36,038 nucleotides of DNA, taken from contig NZ_SDWW01000046.1 in assembly GCF_004168625.1 (NCBI RefSeq), forward strand, positions 1 to 36,038, written 5' to 3'. The DNA comes from Pengzhenrongella frigida. Lineage in GTDB: Bacteria > Actinomycetota > Actinomycetes > Actinomycetales > Cellulomonadaceae. Both the position numbers and the translations under genes were made by a program. Positions 7,156-14,506 of this stretch are shown piece after piece. The notes beneath the pieces were generated by a model. The model saw only the letters and a list, made by a program, of their open reading frames with translations, was not told the origin of the DNA and made no database searches. How positions within the stretch are numbered: position 1 is the first letter of the stretch; every line of letters begins with the position of its first letter.

Positions 7156-9183
7156 ATGACGACCGACGTCTTCGAGATCGAGGGCTCCACGCTCGTGTGG
7201 CGCGGCGACGGCGAGACCATCGTCGTCGAGCCGTGGGGCGAGAACAGCGTGCGCGTACGAGCCGCGGTGATGGCCGACGTGCTCGACACCGATTTCGCCC
7301 TCCTGCCACAGCCGGCCAGCGAGGCGACGATCGTCGTCGACGGCGACGTCGCGCGGCTCACGAACGGCAATCTGAGCGTGGAGCTGAGCGCCCGGGCCTT
7401 CCACTCCGAGATCCTCGGCTACCAGGTGCACCGGTGCGCCCTGAGCTTCTACAACTCCCACGGCACGCTGCTCTTCAAGGAGCTCGACGCCGGCGGGTCG
7501 CTCAACCTCAAGGCGAGGGATCTGCGACCCCATCTCGGCGGCGACTTCCGGATCACCGCGGCGTTCGAGGCCGACCCGGCCGAGAAGCTCTACGGCATGG
7601 GTCAGTACCAGCAGCACATCCTCGACATCAAGGGGAGCACGTTCGAGCTCGCCCATCGCAACTCCCAGGCCAGCGTCCCGTTCGTGATGTCCAGCGCGGG
7701 CTACGGCTTCCTGTGGCACAACCCCGCGATCGGTCGCGCCACCTTCTCGACCAACCGCACCGAGTGGTTCGCCGAGTCGTCCAGACAGCTCGACTACTGG
7801 GTCACGGCGGGAGACACCCCCGCCGCGATCGCCGCCGCCTACGCGGACGCGACCGGGCACGCGCCGATGATGCCCGAGCACGGCCTCGGCTTCTGGCAGT
7901 GCAAGCTGCGCTACTGGAACCAGGAGCAGCTCCTCGAGGTGGCCCGCGAGCACAAGCGCCGCGGCCTGCCCCTCGACGTCATCGTCGCGGACTTCTTCCA
8001 CTGGCCCCAGATGGGCGACTTCCGCTTCGACGAGGAGTTCTGGCCCGACCCGCGGGCGATGACCGACGAGCTCGCCGACCTCGGGGTCGAGCTCATGGTC
8101 TCCGTCTGGCCGCAGGTGTCGACGGCGTCGGAGAACTTCGCGGCGATGAAGAAGAACAACCTGCTCGTGAAGTCCGAACGCGGGATCGACGTGCAGATGC
8201 AGTTCGAGGGCCCGAGCGCGTTCCTCGACCCGACCAATCCCGCCACCCGGACGTTCCTGTGGAAGCTGTGCCGGCAGAACTACTTCGACCTCGGGATCAA
8301 GACGTTCTGGCTCGACGAGGCCGAGCCGGAGTACGGCGTCTACGACTTCGACAACTTCCGCTACCACCTGGGCACCAACGTCCAGGTCGGCAACATCTAC
8401 CCCCAGGCGTTCGCGCGGGCGTTCTACGAGGGCCTGCGCGCGGCCGGCCAGGAGGAGATCGTCAACCTCGTCCGGTGCGCCTGGGCCGGCAGCCAGCGGT
8501 ACGGCGCTCTCGTGTGGTCCGGCGACATCCACTCGACGTTCGAGGACTACCGCCGGCAGATCACCGCCGGCATCCACATGGGCGTGGCCGGGATCCCCTG
8601 GTTCACCACCGACATCGGCGGCTTCCACGACGGCGACCTCACCGACCCCGGCTTCCGTGAGCTCCTCATCCGCTGGTTCCAGTTCGGGACGTTCTGCCCC
8701 GTCATGCGCCTGCACGGAGACCGCAAGCCCAGCGAGCCGGTTCGTGCCGCGGACGGGTCGCCGCGACTGGCCAGCGGCGGCGGCAACGAGCTGTGGAGCT
8801 TCGGCGAGGACGTGTACGAGATCCTCGCCGCCTACGTCCACCTGCGCGAGGCCATGCGCCCGTACACGCGCGAGCTCATGGCCCAGGCGCACACGGCGGG
8901 CCAACCCGTCATGCGTGGCATGTTCCACGAGTTCCCGACGGCCCCGGAGTGCTGGGACCTCGCCGACCAGTACATGTACGGCCCGGATCTGCTCGTCGCG
9001 CCGGTCGTGGTGGCCGGCGCGACCTCACGGGAGGTCTTCCTCCCGGCCGGCGCCACCTGGACGAGCCTGCACACCGGAGCGGTCCTGGACGGCGGCCAGC
9101 GCGTGGTGGTCGACGCCCCCTTGGCGGTGATCCCCGTGTTTGCGCGAGACGGGTCGCACCCCGACCTCGTCGGCCGGGTCTGA
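7156..9183 (+). CDS. GH31 glycoside hydrolase, alpha-xylosidase-like
   Basis: A 675-residue enzyme lacking a signal peptide. The N-terminal beta sandwich is followed by a TIM barrel with the GH31 signatures: YGMGQYQQ, WQCKLRYWNQEQ, nucleophile Asp387 in FWLDEAEPE and acid/base Asp457 in WSGDIHS, 70 residues apart as usual for the family. GIPWFTTDIGG and the MRLHGDRKP loop follow. The sequence around the nucleophile resembles alpha-xylosidases more than starch-type alpha-glucosidases, but substrate cannot be fixed from motifs. ATG 7156 is chosen over upstream codons because AAGGGCAGG lies just before it and the family-like sequence starts there. As the last gene of the operon, it would trim intracellular oligosaccharides from the importer, together with the GH127. 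Confidence 0.9.
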   Translation: MTTDVFEIEGSTLVWRGDGETIVVEPWGENSVRVRAAVMADVLDTDFALLPQPASEATIVVDGDVARLTNGNLSVELSARAFHSEILGYQVHRCALSFYNSHGTLLFKELDAGGSLNLKARDLRPHLGGDFRITAAFEADPAEKLYGMGQYQQHILDIKGSTFELAHRNSQASVPFVMSSAGYGFLWHNPAIGRATFSTNRTEWFAESSRQLDYWVTAGDTPAAIAAAYADATGHAPMMPEHGLGFWQCKLRYWNQEQLLEVAREHKRRGLPLDVIVADFFHWPQMGDFRFDEEFWPDPRAMTDELADLGVELMVSVWPQVSTASENFAAMKKNNLLVKSERGIDVQMQFEGPSAFLDPTNPATRTFLWKLCRQNYFDLGIKTFWLDEAEPEYGVYDFDNFRYHLGTNVQVGNIYPQAFARAFYEGLRAAGQEEIVNLVRCAWAGSQRYGALVWSGDIHSTFEDYRRQITAGIHMGVAGIPWFTTDIGGFHDGDLTDPGFRELLIRWFQFGTFCPVMRLHGDRKPSEPVRAADGSPRLASGGGNELWSFGEDVYEILAAYVHLREAMRPYTRELMAQAHTAGQPVMRGMFHEFPTAPECWDLADQYMYGPDLLVAPVVVAGATSREVFLPAGATWTSLHTGAVLDGGQRVVVDAPLAVIPVFARDGSHPDLVGRV

Positions 9184-9208
9184 GGAGGCGGTCGGCGAGC
9201 GGGTCGCG

Positions 9209-10024
9209 TCAGGATCGCCGCTGCGAGAGGCTCTCGACGAAGGCCGTCAGGTCGCGAGCCACCCGCTCGGGCTGCTCCCACAGGACGAGGTGGCCCGTCT
9301 CCTCGTAGACGACGAGGCTCGAGCCGGGGATGGCCGCTGCGAGGTCCTCCTCCTGCTCTCGACCCAGCATCTCGTCCCTGTCTCCCCAGATGATGAGCGT
9401 GGGAGCGGTGATGGTGGCGGCACCGGTGGGCGGTGCGGCGTCGCACAGTCCGTAGAAGGTCTCTCGCCACACGTGGGCGGGGATGCGAGCACCGTCCTGG
9501 ACGCGAGCGTCGAGGTACGACTGCGGCACCTCATGGAACCGCGGGAACCACGCCAGGGAGGCTCTCACCCACCCGGCACCCACCGGATCGGACAACTGAT
9601 CGACCTCGTCGGCGAACGACGGTCGCCCCTGCAGGCTGCGCGGGGATCCGACGAGCACAAGACCGGCCACGCGGTCGGGGTGCGTGACCGCCACCTGCTG
9701 GGCGACGTACCCGCCGCTGGAGGACCCCAGCAGCACAGCGGACGCCAGCCCCACGGCATCCATGAACGCCACGACATCCTCGGCGAACCCGGTGAGGGAG
9801 TACCCGGCCTTCGGCCTCTCGGCATCGCCGTGACCACGTTGGTCGAGGGCAAGTGCGCGCAGGGTGCTGGGGAGCAGGGGAAGGAGCCGGTCGAAGGAGC
9901 CCCGAGACTCGCCCCACGCATGGAGAAGCACGACCGGCGTCGCGGAGCGGGGACCGACGCAGACGTAGGCGAGCGCCAGTCCGGTCGACAGCTCGACCCG
10001 CCTGACGACTGCGTGCTGGTCCAC
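9209..10024 (-). CDS. Alpha/beta-fold hydrolase
   Basis: This 271-residue cytoplasmic protein starts at a GTG. It has the alpha/beta-hydrolase order: VVLLHAWGES (oxyanion HxxG-like loop), DQRGHGDAERP, the nucleophile elbow LGSSSGG (Ser102), acid in WGDRDEML and the catalytic His in ETGHLVLWE. These match the esterase/haloperoxidase-like subfamily that hydrolyses small esters or lactones. It is convergent with the GH31 gene, separated by only 25 bases, and diverges from the decayed metzincin gene. The substrate is unknown. Confidence 0.85.
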   Translation of the reverse strand: MDQHAVVRRVELSTGLALAYVCVGPRSATPVVLLHAWGESRGSFDRLLPLLPSTLRALALDQRGHGDAERPKAGYSLTGFAEDVVAFMDAVGLASAVLLGSSSGGYVAQQVAVTHPDRVAGLVLVGSPRSLQGRPSFADEVDQLSDPVGAGWVRASLAWFPRFHEVPQSYLDARVQDGARIPAHVWRETFYGLCDAAPPTGAATITAPTLIIWGDRDEMLGREQEEDLAAAIPGSSLVVYEETGHLVLWEQPERVARDLTAFVESLSQRRS

Positions 10025-10082
10025 CCGCCAACGCTAGCCGCGACGAGCGCCCCGTGCTCGGCGCTCGGCGCATGCACATTCG

Positions 10083-10681
10083 ATCGCCGGATCCACGGCG
10101 AATGGTGCACGACCCGGTCGGCGGCGCCCGCCGCGCCGGCTCCGCCCTGCCTTCGCCTACCTCCTCGTGCTCGCGATCGTCGCCGGCGCGTGGGTCACCT
10201 ACCAGCGCAACCCCGCCCGAGCCGCAACGCTGCTGGCCCAGATGACCGCCGCCGTCGAGACGGCTGCCGACACCCGAGCACCCCTGCCGGCCGCGGCGGA
10301 CCGCGACTACCCCGCCCCCGGATACGAGGAGGAGCCGGGTCCGCTCGGTGTCGCACCGACCGTCACCTCCCCGAGCGCGCAGTACATGTTCGGCCGGACG
10401 CAGACGAACGCGGCCGGGCAGACCGTCCCGGTGGCATGGTCGCCGTGCCGACCTGTCCACGTCGTCATCGACCTGGCGGGCGCCCCGGCGGGATTCCAGG
10501 ACGACGTTCATCTCGTGATCGGTGAGCTCTCGGCCGCGACCGGCCTCGTGTTCGCTGACGACGGCGTCACGACCGAGACCCCCGACATCGAGGCGCCGGC
10601 CCCGCCTACCTCCCGGTCCTGCGCCACGAGCGGGCCCACCTTGTCGGCCTCGGACACGGGGCCTGCGCGCCCGGCCTCTGA
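10083..10681 (+). pseudogene. Decayed metzincin (matrixin-like) zinc metalloprotease gene
   Basis: The first part reads as a typical secreted/anchored actinobacterial protease N-terminus: a basic Arg/Pro stretch, a membrane segment (FAYLLVLAIVAGAWVTY, from about 10152), an Ala/Pro linker and VHVVIDLAGAPAGFQD followed by SAATGLVFADDGVTTE (to about 10585). The frame then runs on into unrelated sequence. In another frame, at 10625-10657, the zinc motif HERAHLVGLGH (HExxHxxGxxH) appears, followed by a stop at 10679-10681. The block that normally links these parts (about 80 residues) and the Met-turn are missing. An internal deletion plus frame change best explains this. No intact start was identified; the left boundary is approximate. 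Confidence 0.65.
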
Positions 10682-10705
10682 CGCCGGCCCCCGGCGCTCC
10701 CTTCG

Positions 10706-11151
10706 TCAGGCAGGTCCCGTGCCGATCGGCTCGAGCCGGGCCACCGGGATCGTCCGACCCGCTCGCCGGGCGAATTTCGCGACCTCCGGCGCCGCGACGA
10801 GCACGACGTCGTTCCACATCGCGTCTCGCTCGGCCCCGATCAGCTCATGCGGCCGGGCCCGAAGCCGCCGGGCGCGCAGCTGGACCTCGGCCACCTGAGC
10901 CGCCCGCAGGTTGCGGAACCAGTCCGGGTCGCGCGGCGATCCAGAACCGGTGCCCCACACGACCAGTCCGTCGCCGGTGTCGAGGTATCGCACGCACGTG
11001 GAGCGAGGTACCCCGGTTCGTCGACCCGGCGTCGGATCAGCAGGACGTGGACGTCCTTGCTCCCGCTGGACAGTCGACCGCGCAGGACCCGGTACATCCA
11101 CACTCCAACGCGATTGCCGACTCGCGTCAGCTCGTGCCTCAGGGTGCTCAA
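10706..11151 (-). pseudogene. Frameshifted Ddn-type deazaflavin (F420)-dependent oxidoreductase gene
   Basis: A TTG at 11151 with GGAGG 6 bases upstream begins MSTLRHELTRVGNRVGVWMY, followed by KDVHVLLI. The reading then fails: the family's TTxGRRTGxPRxxxxxY segment continues in another frame as GRRTGVPRSTCVRYLDTGDG, then WGTGSGSPRDPDWFRNLRA and a normal C-terminus ending at 10706. Joining both frames gives a full-length protein of about 148 residues, and the total length is one base short of a multiple of three. A single-base deletion near 11028-11038 is indicated. The family (Ddn, nitroreductase family deazaflavin-dependent) reduces substrates with F420H2 or quinones. It could be a recent mutation or a sequencing error. 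Confidence 0.75.
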
Positions 11152-11315
11152 CGGACGCCTCCGTCACTGCCGATCCGGGGTTCAGATCGAGAATCCTGCG
11201 CGGCAGCCGCGTCGTCAAGCGCCGCGCGTCGACCCGTGACGCTGCACCCGGCCCACGCAGTCCGTGACCGCCGTTCTGCCGGCGTCGGCTCCGCGACGAC
11301 CCAGCCGCGACGGCG

Positions 11316-11321
11316 TACGCT
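11316..11321 (+). promoter_or_regulatory. -10 box for a leaderless transcript
   Basis: TACGCT lies 8 bases before the GTG at 11330 and no Shine-Dalgarno sequence is present. The spacing fits an actinobacterial leaderless mRNA starting at or next to the GTG. The same TACGCT-to-GTG arrangement precedes the HNH gene at 33454 on the other strand. Confidence 0.45.
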
Positions 11322-11329
11322 GCCTCGTC

Positions 11330-11767
11330 GTGGCCACGTTCTCCTCTGTGACAAGACTTCACATCCTCCAGGCGCTCGCCGAGTGCGACGCCCGTGGCGG
11401 CGAGGAGTTCCTCGCGGTCTTCGGTTTCGAGCCCTCCCCCGGCTACCCGCTCCTCCACGAGGGCCGCAGCTATGACTCGAAGGCGATCCTCGGGGTCGCC
11501 CACCGATTCGCCACCGGCAGGCTCGCACCGTCGGAGGAGTTCAGCGACGGGATGCAGGGCGCCGTCGCGATCCTGCGCAAGCGAGGCTTTGAGGTGTCCG
11601 AGCCGGCGTCGGTGTCCTACGCACCGCCCCCGCGCGCCTCGCGTGCCCCGCGTGCCACGCGGTCCCCGGTCGCGCGGTCCACCGCCACGCGCGAGATCCC
11701 GGCTGCGGTCTGCCCGACCTGCTCGATGACTCTCCCTGCGACGGGTGTCTGCGACGAGTGCAGCTGA
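11330..11767 (+). CDS. ScoMcrA-like N-terminal head domain with C-terminal zinc ribbon
   Basis: This 145-residue protein has two parts. Residues about 8-80 (RLHILQALAECD, EFLAVFGF, YPLLHEGRSYDSKAILGVAH, ATGRLAPSEEFSDG, LRKRGFEV) match my recollection of the head domain at the N-terminus of ScoMcrA-type type IV restriction endonucleases, which cut modified DNA. After a basic Arg/Ala/Pro linker, residues 128-144 form a four-cysteine zinc ribbon (CPTCSMTLPATGVCDEC). No SRA, sulfur-binding or HNH nuclease domain follows; the gene ends after the ribbon. It therefore looks like a stand-alone DNA- or nucleotide-sensing module, not a nuclease. The GTG start is chosen from the -10 box 8 bases upstream. 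Role unknown. Confidence 0.6.
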   Translation: MATFSSVTRLHILQALAECDARGGEEFLAVFGFEPSPGYPLLHEGRSYDSKAILGVAHRFATGRLAPSEEFSDGMQGAVAILRKRGFEVSEPASVSYAPPPRASRAPRATRSPVARSTATREIPAAVCPTCSMTLPATGVCDECS

Positions 11768-11807
11768 CGCGAGCCGGCGGCACCGGAACGACCAGGAGGC
11801 TCGGCGC

Positions 11808-12278
11808 ATGTGGAGCGACCTCCTCCTCGCGCTAGCCGGGGCGCTCGTCGTGAGCTGGCTGGCGATGCTTGCGGCCCTGGTCATCGTTCGCCCGAAGGGC
11901 CACCTGCTGCGCGAGTCGCTGCGGCTTCTGCCCGACCTGATCAGGCTGCTCACGAACCTGATGGTGGACCCGACGCTGCCGCGCGGCATCCGAGTCCGGC
12001 TGGCGCTCCTCATGGCCTACCTGGCGATGCCCATCGACCTCGTCCCCGACTTCATCCCGGTGCTCGGCTACGCCGACGATGCCATCGTGGTCGCCGCGGT
12101 CCTCCGCAGTGTGGCGCGACGCGTCGGCCTCGAACCGTTGCGCGGACACTGGCCGGGCACCCCGGACGGGTTCGCCGCCCTGTGTCGCCTCGCCGGCTAC
12201 AACTCCCCTCTGCACGGACCCTCCCGGCCGGTGGGCGAGGCCGACACGGCTCCGGGAAGGCGGGACCAACTCCCCTAG
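11808..12278 (+). CDS. DUF1232 (YkvA-like) membrane protein
   Basis: A 156-residue protein with an N-terminal membrane helix (LLLALAGALVVSWLAMLAALVIV), then LLPDLIRLLTNLMVDPTLPRGIRVRLAL and the DUF1232 core YLAMPIDLVPDFIPVLGYADDAIVVAAVL. That core (PIDLIPDFIPxxGxxDD) is diagnostic of the family. The C-terminal tail is polar and shorter on conservation. AGGAGG at 11794-11799, 8 bases before the ATG, fixes the start. It follows the zinc-ribbon gene by 40 bases and may be co-transcribed. The family has no established biochemical function. Confidence 0.9.
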   Translation: MWSDLLLALAGALVVSWLAMLAALVIVRPKGHLLRESLRLLPDLIRLLTNLMVDPTLPRGIRVRLALLMAYLAMPIDLVPDFIPVLGYADDAIVVAAVLRSVARRVGLEPLRGHWPGTPDGFAALCRLAGYNSPLHGPSRPVGEADTAPGRRDQLP

Positions 12279-12317
12279 CAGCGCCCGGATCAGGTGGCGA
12301 GCCTGGGAGGACGAGAT

Positions 12318-12353
12318 GTGAACCGTCCGCATCGACCTTGGGCAGAGGGATGA
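12318..12353 (+). CDS. Candidate 11-residue leader peptide coupled to the downstream hydrolase
   Basis: GGGAGG (12305-12310) stands in front of ATGTGA, a minimal start-stop, and of an overlapping GTG at 12318. From that GTG a short frame encodes MNRPHRPWAEG and stops with the TGA of ATGA at 12350-12353, which overlaps the hydrolase ATG. This is a classic geometry for translational coupling by a leader ORF. With only 12 codons the evidence is positional; it may be chance. Confidence 0.3.
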   Translation: MNRPHRPWAEG

Positions 12354-13201
12354 AAGCGGTGAACATCAAGACCCGGCGGCGGTCATCGGACCACGTCGAG
12401 CACGGGACGCTGGGCCGAGGACTGGCGTACGTCCGGCGCGGCTCGGGGCCACCCCTGGTGGTGGCCGCAGCAATCACGCCTACCCACCGCCCCCCGACCG
12501 GCTCGGACCTGACGTTCGTGCTGAGGCAACTGCGACCGCTGGCGGCGGAGCGGACCGTCTGGTGGGTGAATCGGCGTCCGGGTCTCGACCCGACCGCCAG
12601 CATGGCGGACATCGCCGACGACTACGCGGACGTGCTCAGCGGCATCTCCGACGGCCCTGTTGACGTCATGGGCATCTCCACCGGCGGCAGCGTGGCCCTC
12701 CAGCTCACCTGCGACCACCCCGAACTGGTCCGCCGCCTGGTGATGGTGGCGTCGGGGTGTCGGCTCGGGACCAGGGGGAAGGCCTCGCTGCTCCGGGCGA
12801 CGACCCAGGTGCGCGCGCGCAATCCCCGAGGCACGGCGCAGGAGTTCGCCGGAATGCTCGCCGCGAAGCGCTGGTCGTGGGCGACCTTCCGGAGCGTGGG
12901 CTGGCTCCTGGGCTCGGCGTTCTGGCCGATCGACGACGCCGACGACCTGCTGGCCACCATCCAGGCCGAGGATCGGTTCGACCTCACCGATCGTCTCCAC
13001 GAGATTCGCGCTCCGGTGCTCGTCGTCGGCGGTACCCGTGACCTGTACTACGACGGCGCGAACGTCTTCGTTCTCACGGCCGATCGGATTCCTGATGCCC
13101 GCCTGATCCTCTATCCGGGCAAGGGGCACCTCGGCACCGTGAGCAACCGACGCCTGCCGAGGGACGTGCTGGCCTTCCTTGCCGAGGACTCCCCCGCCTG
13201 A
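12350..13201 (+). CDS. Alpha/beta-fold hydrolase
   Basis: This 283-residue cytoplasmic protein has GLAYVRRGSGPPLVVAAA as first strand and oxyanion region, the nucleophile elbow MGISTGGS (Ser110), a long helical cap (about residues 140-205), the acid at VVGGTRDLYYD and the His at YPGKGHLG. The cap and the GTRD/GKGH endings place it in the alpha/beta-hydrolase superfamily, but the substrate is not predictable. It is not close to the hydrolase at 9209-10024 beyond the common fold. The ATG overlaps the stop of a possible 11-residue leader ORF. Confidence 0.85.
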   Translation: MKAVNIKTRRRSSDHVEHGTLGRGLAYVRRGSGPPLVVAAAITPTHRPPTGSDLTFVLRQLRPLAAERTVWWVNRRPGLDPTASMADIADDYADVLSGISDGPVDVMGISTGGSVALQLTCDHPELVRRLVMVASGCRLGTRGKASLLRATTQVRARNPRGTAQEFAGMLAAKRWSWATFRSVGWLLGSAFWPIDDADDLLATIQAEDRFDLTDRLHEIRAPVLVVGGTRDLYYDGANVFVLTADRIPDARLILYPGKGHLGTVSNRRLPRDVLAFLAEDSPA

Positions 13202-13284
13202 CCGTCCGGCCGTCGAGATGTCGCTCGGCCCGAAGGTGGGTAGTTTCTCTTACACGAGGTCAGGTCGCTGAGGAGGCGAATTTC

Positions 13285-13428
13285 ATGACAACGCTGTTGT
13301 GGATTCTTGCGGTCGTCCTGGTCATCTCCGGGATCGTCGCGATCGTGCGCAAGCAGGTCCTCTGGGGCATCGTGCTCATCGTCGTCGGGCTCTTGGTGGG
13401 GCCGGGCGGGGTGAGCATCTTCACCTGA
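13285..13428 (+). CDS. GPGG-motif small membrane protein (47 residues)
   Basis: The whole protein is two short hydrophobic stretches, TTLLWILAVVLVISGIVAIV and WGIVLIVVGLLV, separated by Arg-Lys-Gln, and ends GPGGVSIFT. AGGAGG at 13270-13275 precedes the ATG by 9 bases. Small hydrophobic proteins with this GPGG ending occur widely in actinobacteria; their function is unknown. Its strong ribosome site and isolated position suggest real expression. Confidence 0.8.
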   Translation: MTTLLWILAVVLVISGIVAIVRKQVLWGIVLIVVGLLVGPGGVSIFT

Positions 13429-13462
13429 GAGCAACGGGTTCGCGCCGTGCACTGACCAGCTC

Positions 13463-13945
13463 ATGAGCGCAAGACGGCGGTCCAGTCAGTTGCGCCTGTT
13501 CGGTGCGGTCACCGATCACGCGCAGCTCGACTGGTCGTGGGTGGACCAGCAGCTCGCCGGCGCCGGCACGTACTGGGTGGTCGCGCACACCGCCGGCCAC
13601 CCGTATGCCCGGCCCGTGTGGGGGATCTGGCACGACGACCGACTGGACCTGAGCCTGGGCAGCCCCACCCTCCTCAAGGCAGTCCGGAGGCAGCCCGCGG
13701 TCACGGTCCACCTCGAGAGCGGGACCGAGGTCATCATCGTCGAGGGCCTGATCGTCGCCGCGCCGATGGATCCGGCACGGATCACCGCCTACAACCGCAA
13801 GTACGACTGGGACTACCGGGTCTCGCAGCTGGGCGAGCTGACTGCCGTGGAACCGCGGAAGATCATGGCCTGGCGGTGCGTGGGCTGGTCCGGGCGGGAC
13901 GGGTTCAGCACCGCCGGCTGCTGGCGGTTCGACGCCGTTGACTGA
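13463..13945 (+). CDS. Pyridoxamine 5'-phosphate oxidase-like flavin/F420 split-barrel protein
   Basis: A 160-residue soluble protein with the split beta-barrel pattern of the PPOX superfamily: GTYWVVAHTAGHPYARPVWGIW, LDLSLGSPTLLKAVRRQP, AVTVHLESGTEVIIVEGL and the C-terminal strand KIMAWRCVG. The PARPV/WG.W and VTVHLESG blocks resemble members that bind FMN, F420 or heme. It lacks the longer insertions of true PdxH. Substrate unknown. It lies 34 bases after the micro-membrane protein on the same strand. A second F420-type gene (frameshifted) lies at 10706-11151, hinting at F420 biology, but this is weak. Confidence 0.75.
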   Translation: MSARRRSSQLRLFGAVTDHAQLDWSWVDQQLAGAGTYWVVAHTAGHPYARPVWGIWHDDRLDLSLGSPTLLKAVRRQPAVTVHLESGTEVIIVEGLIVAAPMDPARITAYNRKYDWDYRVSQLGELTAVEPRKIMAWRCVGWSGRDGFSTAGCWRFDAVD

Positions 13946-14050
13946 CGTCGGACCGGGTCAATCCGGACGAATGCCCACACGCACGGGCGTATGCTCGTGC
14001 TAGGTCAAGGAGTCGCCTCTCAGTGAGGCAAGCCCCGGGGGAAAACCACC

Positions 14051-14428
14051 ATGGGACGAGACTACGCATGGACCGATGAACGGGGCTTCATGCGCCGTTC
14101 GACCGAGGTCACCGAAGCCGCAGACGTGACCAGCGAGATTCTCGCCCTGGCCAGGGCGATGGAAGAGCGGTGGTTCGTGAACTGCGTCTGGATCGACTGG
14201 CCCATGTTCTTCGCCGATCTGCACGGCTCCGTGATCCCGTCGACGGGTCGAGAGCTCGACCTCGGCGAGGACGACTCCCATGCGAAGAGTCGCATCCAGC
14301 GCTATATCCAGAAGCGCCGCATGGCCGCAATCGCGAGATGGAAGTTCGTCGCGAACCGTTCGACCGACGATGACGGTGCACCCCACCGCACCGTGGAGCT
14401 GCATGTGGTCGACGGATCGGCGCGGTGA
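14051..14428 (+). CDS. Orphan hypothetical protein (125 residues)
   Basis: I do not recognise a family. It starts MGRDYAWTDERGFM and is acidic and tryptophan-rich in the middle (EERWFVNCVWIDWPMFFADL), followed by a basic helix-like stretch (KSRIQRYIQKRRMAAIARWK) and a strand-like end (HRTVELHVVDG). It has no signal peptide or membrane segment. Codon use is coding-like and similar to its neighbours. About 100 bases precede it without a gene; they contain TATGCT at 13990-13995 and a GCCTC/GAGGC hairpin at 14015-14029 just upstream of the start. A purine-rich GGGGGAAAA sits before the ATG. Confidence 0.55.
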   Translation: MGRDYAWTDERGFMRRSTEVTEAADVTSEILALARAMEERWFVNCVWIDWPMFFADLHGSVIPSTGRELDLGEDDSHAKSRIQRYIQKRRMAAIARWKFVANRSTDDDGAPHRTVELHVVDGSAR

Positions 14429-14506
14429 CCGTCGGCCCCACCGAGGCCGATCCCCCGGCGGCCGACGTTGCCGGAACGGCAACAGGACTGGCTGGACCGG
14501 GGCCCG

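Noticed and set aside
5000-7309. A 769-codon minus-strand frame opposite the GH127 gene
   Set aside because: It is a shadow of the codon bias of the real gene, with Arg/Gly-rich sequence and no domain.
5992-9183. A GH31 frame extended upstream to 1063 codons
   Set aside because: The extra N-terminus overlaps the GH127 gene in another frame and is low-complexity Arg/Ala; family similarity begins at about 7156.
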